Source: Terrabacter sp. Root85 (GTDB lineage Bacteria > Actinomycetota > Actinomycetes > Actinomycetales > Dermatophilaceae). From it: DNA of 64,000 bases. Under the pieces are notes generated by a model. It saw only the letters and a program-made list of their open reading frames with translations, did not search any database and had not been told where the DNA came from. Location: positions 214,533 to 278,532 of the forward strand of contig NZ_LMIW01000012.1 in the NCBI RefSeq assembly GCF_001429185.1. Reading direction: 5' to 3'. A program made the position numbers and the translations under genes. This document shows positions 59,113 through 64,000 of the stretch, one piece after another (the first letter of the stretch is position 1; the number at the start of each line of letters is the position of its first letter).

Positions 59113-60108
59113 CTAGAGCCAGCCCGAGCGCTTGAACGCGCGGTAGAGGCCGATGCACGCGGCCGCCATGACCCCGAGCACGAGGAAGTAGCCGTACTGG
59201 AACTCCCCGTGGCCGAGATGGACGCTCGCGGTCAGCTCGGGCATGTGCTCGAAGTTCATGCCGTAGATGCCGGCGATCATCGTGGGCACGGCTGCGATCG
59301 CGACCCAGGCAGAGATCCGGCGCATGTCCTCGTTCTGCTTGACCGAGACGCTCGCGAGATGGGCCGACAGCACGTCGGTCAGGAGGCGGTCGTAGGACTC
59401 GACGTGGTCGTTGACGAGGCGCAGGTGGTCGGCGACGTCACGGAAGAAGGGCAGCATCTCCTCCGTGAGGCCACGGCCCCGCGCGCGTTCCATGAACTGC
59501 GTCAGGGTGTCGGCCAGCGGCTGGCTGGCCCGGCGGAACTCGAGGACCTCGCGCTTGAGGCGGTAGATCGTGTTGGCGTCACCGCCGAGGTGGGAGGCGA
59601 ACACCTGCTCCTCGATCTGCTCGAGGTCCCGGCGCACCTCCCGGTCGACGACGAGGTAGTTGTCGACGACGGAGTCCATGACGGCGTGGAGCACGGTCAT
59701 GGCGCCGTGGCCGAGGCGCTCGGGCTCGGTCTCGAGGCGCTGGCGCACGCCGGCCAGCGGGTTGCCCTCACCATGCCGGACGGTCACGACGAAGCGGTCG
59801 CCGATGAAGAGCATGACCTCACCGGTCTCGATGTCGCTCGTCGCCTCGATGTAGCGCAGCGTCTTGAGGACGACGAACACCGACGACTCGTACTTCTCGA
59901 TCTTGGCCCGCTGGTGTCCGTTGACCGCGTCCTCGACGGCGAGCGGGTGCAGGTGCAGCTCCTCGTTGACGAGGTCGAACTCCTGGTCGGTCGGGTCCTT
60001 GAGACCGATCCAGAGGAAGCCGTCCTGAGTGAGGCGCAGCACGTCGAGCTCATCGCTGAGGTCGCCGCAACCCTGCCGCCGGCCGTTGCGGTAGATGGCC
60101 TTGTCCAC
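59113..60108 (-). CDS. corA: CorA-family magnesium/cobalt transporter
   Basis: A 331-residue channel that would form a pentamer and let Mg2+ or Co2+ in. The cytoplasmic funnel is residues 1-265 (RLKREVLEFRRASQPLADTL near 180 is the long stalk helix). The signature YGMNFEHMPE lies near 280 at the end of the first span, and the second span (GYFLVLGVMAAACIGLYRAF) is followed by a basic RSGWL end. GTG 60108 is chosen because AGGAG is 8 nt upstream; the in-frame GTG at 60114 would be only 2 nt from it. The next gene is divergent. Confidence 0.93.
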   Translation of the reverse strand: MDKAIYRNGRRQGCGDLSDELDVLRLTQDGFLWIGLKDPTDQEFDLVNEELHLHPLAVEDAVNGHQRAKIEKYESSVFVVLKTLRYIEATSDIETGEVMLFIGDRFVVTVRHGEGNPLAGVRQRLETEPERLGHGAMTVLHAVMDSVVDNYLVVDREVRRDLEQIEEQVFASHLGGDANTIYRLKREVLEFRRASQPLADTLTQFMERARGRGLTEEMLPFFRDVADHLRLVNDHVESYDRLLTDVLSAHLASVSVKQNEDMRRISAWVAIAAVPTMIAGIYGMNFEHMPELTASVHLGHGEFQYGYFLVLGVMAAACIGLYRAFKRSGWL

Positions 60109-60192
60109 GATCACATCTCCTACTTCACCACGTCCGCTCGCCGACGTCTCGCAGGCTGGCGTATGCCGCCGGGCGAGGGTGCAGGGGCGGGC

Positions 60193-60198
60193 TAGGGT
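60193..60198 (+). promoter_or_regulatory. -10 box for the 60206 gene
   Basis: TAGGGT, 7 nt before GTG 60206. Confidence 0.55.
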
Positions 60199-60205
60199 GG
60201 CGGTC

Positions 60206-60937
60206 GTGCCCACCGTCATCTTCGTGCGCCACGGGCGCTCCACCTCCAACACCGCCGGTACGCTCGCCGGCTGGATGCCCGGGGTCTTCCTCGACGAGAC
60301 CGGAGAGGCGCAAGCCGCCTCCGTCGGCCAGCGGCTCGCCGCAGCAGTGCTGCCCGTCGTCGAGGTCGTCAGCTCACCGCTCGACCGGTGCGTGCAGACC
60401 GCCGACCTGCTGGCCGCCCCGCTCCCGGACCACGTGGCCCGCAGCATCCACGAGGGACTGGGGGAGTGCCGCTACGGCGCGTGGACCGGGCGACCCATCG
60501 CGGAGCTCGCCAAGGAGGAGCTCTGGAAGGTCGTGCAGGACCGACCGAGCGAGGCGCGCTTCCCCGACTCGGCGGCATACCCCGCCGAGTCCATGGTGGA
60601 GATGCAGGACCGGGCGCTGCGCGCGGTCCGGGAGATCGACGCACGCATCCTCGAGACGCACGGCAAGGACGCGGTCTGGGTCGCGGTGTCGCACGGTGAC
60701 GTCATCAAGTCGATCCTGTCGCACGCCACCGGCGCCCACCTCGACGACTTCCAGCGGATCAACGTCGACCCGGCCTCGGTGAGCGTCGTGCGCTACACGA
60801 GCCGCAAGCCGTTCGTGCTGCGGCTCAACGACGTCGGGGGCGACCTGACGGGGCTGCGACCGCCCGAGAAGCCGGCCGCCGAGGAGGGCGACGCCGTCGT
60901 GGGCGGGGGCGCCGGGACACCCGGAAGTGTCGGATAG
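60206..60937 (+). CDS. Histidine phosphatase, MSMEG_4193 family
   Basis: A phosphoglycerate-mutase-like phosphatase of 243 residues. The catalytic block is VIFVRHGRSTSNTAGTLAGW near residue 4, with the phospho-accepting His of RHG, and the second His is in VAVSHGDVIKSILSHATGAH near 159. VSSPLDRCVQTADLLAAPL near 54 supplies the second Arg. The C-terminus is Gly/Pro-rich. It is the first of four genes (DUF3090, SCO1664-type, mshC) that keep this order in many actinomycetes; a role near mycothiol or cofactor synthesis is inference. Confidence 0.9.
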   Translation: MPTVIFVRHGRSTSNTAGTLAGWMPGVFLDETGEAQAASVGQRLAAAVLPVVEVVSSPLDRCVQTADLLAAPLPDHVARSIHEGLGECRYGAWTGRPIAELAKEELWKVVQDRPSEARFPDSAAYPAESMVEMQDRALRAVREIDARILETHGKDAVWVAVSHGDVIKSILSHATGAHLDDFQRINVDPASVSVVRYTSRKPFVLRLNDVGGDLTGLRPPEKPAAEEGDAVVGGGAGTPGSVG

Positions 60938-60940
60938 GGT
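60935..60940 (+). promoter_or_regulatory. -10 box for the 60948 gene
   Basis: TAGGGT, 7 nt before ATG 60948; it overlaps the end of the phosphatase gene. Confidence 0.5.
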
Positions 60941-60947
60941 CGAGCGC

Positions 60948-61493
60948 ATGACGGTCCAGGACTTCGATCCCGCTGACCGGTTCGTCGCCGGGACGGTCGG
61001 CCCGGCCGGCCAGCGGGCCTTCTACCTCCAGGCGAGCACCGGCCCTCTCGTCGTCACCGTGGGCGTCGAGAAGCAGCAGGTCTCGATCCTCGCCGACCGC
61101 GTCAACGACGTGCTCGACCAGCTCGCGCCCGCCGCTGCCGTCGAGCCGGGCGAGCCCGGTGGGGCGCCCGAGGACACCGACCCGCTGCAGACGCCGTTCG
61201 ACGAGGACTGGCACGTGCAGACCCTCTCCCTCGCCTGGGACGAGGAGGCGCAGAAGGTCGTCATCGAGTGCCACGACCACGACCCCGACGAGGTCGACGA
61301 GGACGCCGACGACGAGGTGGGTCCGCTCGGGCGCAACTCGATCCGGGTCGCCCTGACGCCGGCCGAGGCCCGCGCCTTCGCACGGCGCAGCAACGCGCTC
61401 GTCGCTGCCGGCCGCCCGCCGTGCCCCTTCTGCGGCAGCCCACTCGATCCCACGGGCCACATCTGCCCGCGGGCCAATGGCTACAAGCGCTGA
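60948..61493 (+). CDS. DUF3090-family protein with C-terminal zinc ribbon
   Basis: A 181-residue soluble protein. Conserved stretches are DFDPADRFVAGTVGPAGQRA near residue 5, FYLQASTGPLVVTVGVEKQQ near 25, and NSIRVALTPAEARAFARRSN near 125. The end CPFCGSPLDPTGHICPR is a CxxC...HxC motif that likely binds zinc. ATG 60948 is leaderless. The last 17 nt overlap the next gene, a hint of coupled translation. Function is not known, though the gene keeps company with mshC in many relatives. Confidence 0.88.
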   Translation: MTVQDFDPADRFVAGTVGPAGQRAFYLQASTGPLVVTVGVEKQQVSILADRVNDVLDQLAPAAAVEPGEPGGAPEDTDPLQTPFDEDWHVQTLSLAWDEEAQKVVIECHDHDPDEVDEDADDEVGPLGRNSIRVALTPAEARAFARRSNALVAAGRPPCPFCGSPLDPTGHICPRANGYKR

Positions 61494-62286
61494 CGGCACC
61501 CCGCCGTCGGTCGACCTGACCGGCGAGCTCGAGGTCCTCGGGCGCATCACCGAGTCCTCGAACCTCGCTGTCGTCGCCCGCATCGCGAGCGTCCCCGGCG
61601 GTCACGTCATCTACAAGCCGGTCCGGGGCGAGCGACCGCTGTGGGACTTCCCCGACGGCACGCTGGCCGGCCGGGAGGTGGCGGCGCAGGTGGTCTCGGA
61701 GCTCGGCGGCTGGCACGTCGTGCCCTCGACCGTGCTGCGCGACGGCCCGCTCGGTCCCGGTTCGGTGCAGCTGTGGATCGGTGACCCGTTCGACCCCGTC
61801 GACGACGACGTCGTCGTGGACCTCGTGCCCGAGGGGCGCACACCCGACGGCTGGCACGCGGTCTTCGACGGCGAGACACCCGGCGGCTCGGCCGTGACCG
61901 TCGTGCACTCGGGCGCCGACGACGTGCGGTCCCTCGCCGTGCTCGACGCCGCCCTCAACAACTCCGACCGCAAGGGCTCGCACTGCCTCCGGGACCGGGA
62001 GGGACGCCTCTGGGCCATCGACCACGGCGTGACGTTCTCGCCGACCCCGAAGCTGCGCACGGTGCTGTGGGGGTGGGCCGGGGAGCCGATCGTCGAGGAC
62101 GACCTCTTGCGCCTGAAGCGCCTGCGGGACGCGCTCGCCGAGGACGAGCCGCGGCAGCGGCTCCTCGCGCTGCTCCCGGAGGACGACGTGGACGCCCTGG
62201 CCCAGCGCGTCCGGCGGCTCCTCGACCGCGGCGTGCACCCCTTTCCCAGCCCCGACTGGCCCTCGGTCCCGTGGCCGCCGCTGTGA
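61477..62286 (+). CDS. SCO1664-family protein, PI3/4-kinase-like fold
   Basis: A 269-residue protein with a remote protein-kinase-like fold. GGHVIYKPVRGERPLWDFPD near residue 41 has the ATP-binding Lys, LDAALNNSDRKGSHCLRDRE near 155 the catalytic loop (N-S-D-R-K), and LWAIDHGVTFSPTPKLRTVL near 178 the DHG metal motif. The pattern is shared with the HipA-like protein at 48226. It overlaps the DUF3090 gene by 17 nt and precedes mshC. A kinase activity is plausible; the substrate is unknown. Confidence 0.88.
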   Translation: MATSADGTPPSVDLTGELEVLGRITESSNLAVVARIASVPGGHVIYKPVRGERPLWDFPDGTLAGREVAAQVVSELGGWHVVPSTVLRDGPLGPGSVQLWIGDPFDPVDDDVVVDLVPEGRTPDGWHAVFDGETPGGSAVTVVHSGADDVRSLAVLDAALNNSDRKGSHCLRDREGRLWAIDHGVTFSPTPKLRTVLWGWAGEPIVEDDLLRLKRLRDALAEDEPRQRLLALLPEDDVDALAQRVRRLLDRGVHPFPSPDWPSVPWPPL

Positions 62287-62359
62287 GGTGCGCGCGTCGC
62301 CGTGCGCGTGGTCGACCGCGCCGCGTCCGACCGGTCCCGACGGGTCACGCGCGCCGGGA

Positions 62360-62365
62360 TAGAGT
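62360..62365 (+). promoter_or_regulatory. -10 box of mshC
   Basis: TAGAGT, 6 nt before GTG 62372. Confidence 0.5.
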
Positions 62366-62371
62366 CTGCGC

Positions 62372-63628
62372 GTGAGAAGTTGGCCGATGCCGTTCGTCCC
62401 CAAGGTTCCCGGCAGTGCACCCGAGGTGCGAGTCCGCGACACGGCATCCGGAGAGCTCGTGCCCGCCGCCCGCGGTGACCTCGTCACCCTCTACGTCTGC
62501 GGCATCACGCCCTACGACGCCACCCACATGGGTCACGCGGCGACCTACGTCACCTTCGACCTGCTCGGTCGGGTCCTGCGCGACAGCGGGCACGCGGTGC
62601 GCTACGTCCAGAACATCACCGACATCGACGACCCGCTGCTCGAGCGGGCCGAGCGCGACGGCGTCGACTGGCGAGACCTCGCGACCCGCGAGATCGCGCT
62701 CTTCCGCGAGGACATGACCGCCCTGGCCGTCATCCCGCCCGACGAGTACCTCGGCGCCGTCGAGAGCATCCCCACTTTCGTCGGTCCCATCGAGAAGCTC
62801 GTCGCCGACGGCTGGGCGTATGCCGTGCCGGCGCCGGACGCGTCACGCGAGGGTGCGCAGGACCACTACTTCGACGTGGCCCGCGACCCTCGCTTCGGCT
62901 CGGTCAGCCACCTCGACGAGGCCGGCATGATGGAGGTCTTCGCCGAGCGCGGCGGCGACCCCGACCGTGAAGGCAAACGCAACCGCCTCGATGCCCTGCT
63001 GTGGCGCGCTCACCGCGAGGGCGAGCCCGAGTGGGACGGCGGCAGCCTCGGCTCCGGTCGTCCCGGGTGGCACATCGAGTGCGCCTGCATCGCGCTCGAC
63101 CACCTCGGCATCCCCGTCGACGTCCAGGGTGGCGGCACGGACCTCGTCTTCCCGCACCACGAGATGAGCTCGGCGCACGGCCGTGCGCTCAGCGGCTCCG
63201 AGTCGTTCGCCGGGTCCTTCGTGCACCAGGGAATGGTGGGCCTCGACGGCGAGAAGATGAGCAAGAGCAAGGGCAACCTCGTCCTCGTCTCACAGCTGCG
63301 TCGCGACGGGGTCGACCCGATGGCGATCCGGCTGGCGCTGCTCGCCCGCCACCACGCGCACGACTGGATGTGGACCGACAGCCAGGTCGTCGAGGCGCAG
63401 CAGCGGCTCGCCACGTGGCGCGAGGCGCTGTCGGGCAACGGCGGACCCGTCGCCGACCAGACGGTCGACGACATCCGGGCGGCCCTCGCCGACGACCTCG
63501 ACAGCCCAAGGGCCCTCGAGGCCGTCGACCGCTGGGCCAGCCAGTCGCTGACCCGCGGGGGCGACGACCCGGGCGCTCCCGGTGTGCTCGGACGCGCGCT
63601 GGATGCGCTTCTCGGCGTGCGTCTCTGA
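62372..63628 (+). CDS. mshC: Cysteine:glucosaminyl-inositol ligase MshC
   Basis: A 418-residue relative of cysteinyl-tRNA synthetase that joins cysteine to GlcN-Ins with ATP in mycothiol synthesis. The adenylation motifs are THMGHA near residue 51 (HIGH type) and KMSKS at 295-299. Zinc ligands come from [14 protein letters not shown] (Cys43) and [13 protein letters not shown] near 230. Length is about 410-420, as expected for MshC and shorter than CysS, which has an anticodon domain. GTG 62372 is leaderless. It closes the conserved block. A hairpin follows the stop. Confidence 0.94.
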   Translation: MRSWPMPFVPKVPGSAPEVRVRDTASGELVPAARGDLVTLYVCGITPYDATHMGHAATYVTFDLLGRVLRDSGHAVRYVQNITDIDDPLLERAERDGVDWRDLATREIALFREDMTALAVIPPDEYLGAVESIPTFVGPIEKLVADGWAYAVPAPDASREGAQDHYFDVARDPRFGSVSHLDEAGMMEVFAERGGDPDREGKRNRLDALLWRAHREGEPEWDGGSLGSGRPGWHIECACIALDHLGIPVDVQGGGTDLVFPHHEMSSAHGRALSGSESFAGSFVHQGMVGLDGEKMSKSKGNLVLVSQLRRDGVDPMAIRLALLARHHAHDWMWTDSQVVEAQQRLATWREALSGNGGPVADQTVDDIRAALADDLDSPRALEAVDRWASQSLTRGGDDPGAPGVLGRALDALLGVRL

Positions 63629-63646
63629 CCATCGTCTCCGATGGTC
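63627..63646 (+). terminator. Hairpin after mshC
   Basis: GACCATCG and CGATGGTC are perfect 8-bp arms around TCTC, beginning in the stop codon. No T-run follows, so it is a weak terminator at best. Confidence 0.45.
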
Positions 63647-63832
63647 GAGCCGCAAGGTCAAGAGCGTGCCCCCGTGTGGGTGGCTCATCCCGTAGTCGAC
63701 CAGCCGCGAACCCTCAACGAACTCCATCAGGGGTTCATAGCCGAGAGTGCGCGTCTACCATCGCGCCCACCGACGAACGTCGGTCACATGCACCTTCAAA
63801 TGGTGGATGCCGTCCAGCGCCGGGATCTTCAT
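63629..63832 (-). pseudogene. VOC-family protein, disrupted by an in-frame stop
   Basis: Read from ATG 63832 the frame gives MKIPALDGIHHLKVHVTDV, a typical VOC opening, then RRWARW followed by a TAG stop at 63757-63755. The same frame continues after the stop as TRTLGYEPLMEFVEG and GMSHPHGGTLLTLRLD, again VOC sequence. In family members a Tyr is expected right after that Trp, so the stop probably arose from TAC. The 3' part merges with the end of mshC on the opposite strand and is truncated. A probable decayed gene copy. Confidence 0.7.
63769..63784. repeat. Short inverted repeat inside the VOC pseudogene
   Basis: ACCGACG and CGTCGGT flank AA. It may be chance in coding sequence, given the encoded VTDVRR. 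Confidence 0.3.
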
Positions 63833-63925
63833 GAGCCTCATGATGATGCCTGCTGGAATCCGGGCTAGACCAACTATTTCTCCTCGAACGGCATCCTGTC
63901 ATCGGCATTATGTGGGTGATCGGTG

Positions 63926-64000
63926 TCAAGAGGCTTCGGTGGTGTCGAGGCTGGTGATGAGGTTGTCGTAGATCTCGGTTCGTCGGGTTTGGCCTTTGGC
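63926..64000 (-). CDS. C-terminal end of an unidentified ORF, truncated by the window
   Basis: The last 24 codons of a minus-strand ORF are visible: AKGQTRRTEIYDNLITSLDT then TEAS and a TGA stop (63928-63926). Codon use (AAA, GAA, TCT) is less GC-strict than the neighbours, and it follows a decayed gene, so a mobile-element gene such as a transposase is possible. I cannot name a family from so short a piece. Between 63833 and 63925 I see nothing coding. Confidence 0.35.
   Translation of the reverse strand, partial: AKGQTRRTEIYDNLITSLDTTEAS

Overview
The window is high-GC DNA (above roughly 70% G+C by eye) from an actinomycete. The pointers are mshC (mycothiol synthesis), an InhA-type enoyl reductase beside fabG, two F420-type luciferase-like oxidoreductases, the MSMEG_4193 / DUF3090 / SCO1664 / mshC block, and about 28 genes with a TANNNT box 6-8 nt before the start codon, typical of leaderless actinobacterial transcripts. 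Gene content fits the Micrococcales, perhaps the Intrasporangiaceae; that family-level placement is inference.

Layout. 1-4.8 kb: a GH63-like glucosidase running off the left edge, an HxlR regulator, and a divergent efflux pump sharing a near-perfect 21-bp palindrome. 4.8-11.8 kb: a MerR regulator fused to a beta-clamp-like domain, a coupled Cys-rich small protein, an ABC-F ATPase, membrane and zinc-ribbon proteins, an enoyl-CoA hydratase and an ABC exporter. 11.9-15.9 kb (minus): SRPBCC, VOC, SURF1, and an MFS/ArsR efflux pair with nested dyads at its promoter. 15.9-17.4 kb: a loosely packed stretch with less typical codon use. 17.4-19.5 kb: moaA and a methyltransferase.

19.46-24.42 kb (minus) is the most interesting part: six tightly coupled genes for an acyl carrier protein, an FkbH-like loader, an MBOAT acyltransferase, a DltD/AlgX-like SGNH protein, a 71-residue single-span protein ending in Tyr, and a VOC protein. 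The parts match the carrier / MBOAT / DltX / DltD logic of teichoic-acid D-alanylation, with FkbH in place of the adenylating enzyme DltA. This suggests a machine that decorates a cell-envelope polymer with a glyceryl-type or other hydroxyacyl group.

24.6-34.6 kb: two small genes, fabG-inhA, a CphA-like Mur ligase with a TPR-like tail convergent with cyanophycin synthetase, cyanophycinase and serB. 34.6-41.3 kb: a ZIP transporter, an F420 oxidoreductase, divergent glgC/glgA (glycogen), an acyltransferase and a membrane alpha/beta hydrolase. 41.3-52.7 kb: a PIG-L deacetylase, conserved hypotheticals, an ABC ATPase, NfeD + SPFH, TauE/SafE, a TrmH-type methyltransferase, a HipA-like/DUF3037 pair, an MFS pump, a MarR-ABC efflux operon and tRNA-Leu(GAG). 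52.8-63.6 kb: an M20 peptidase, a lipoprotein, a poly-Asp protein, an aldo/keto reductase, an F420 oxidoreductase, uppP, corA and the mshC block. The right edge holds a VOC pseudogene with an in-frame stop and the end of an unidentified ORF.

Across the window the 7-mer GGCATAC/GTATGCC occurs 27 times by my count, often carrying otherwise scarce TAT, ATA or GCA codons, and once as an inverted pair between fabG and inhA. All positions were read by eye; no homology search was run.
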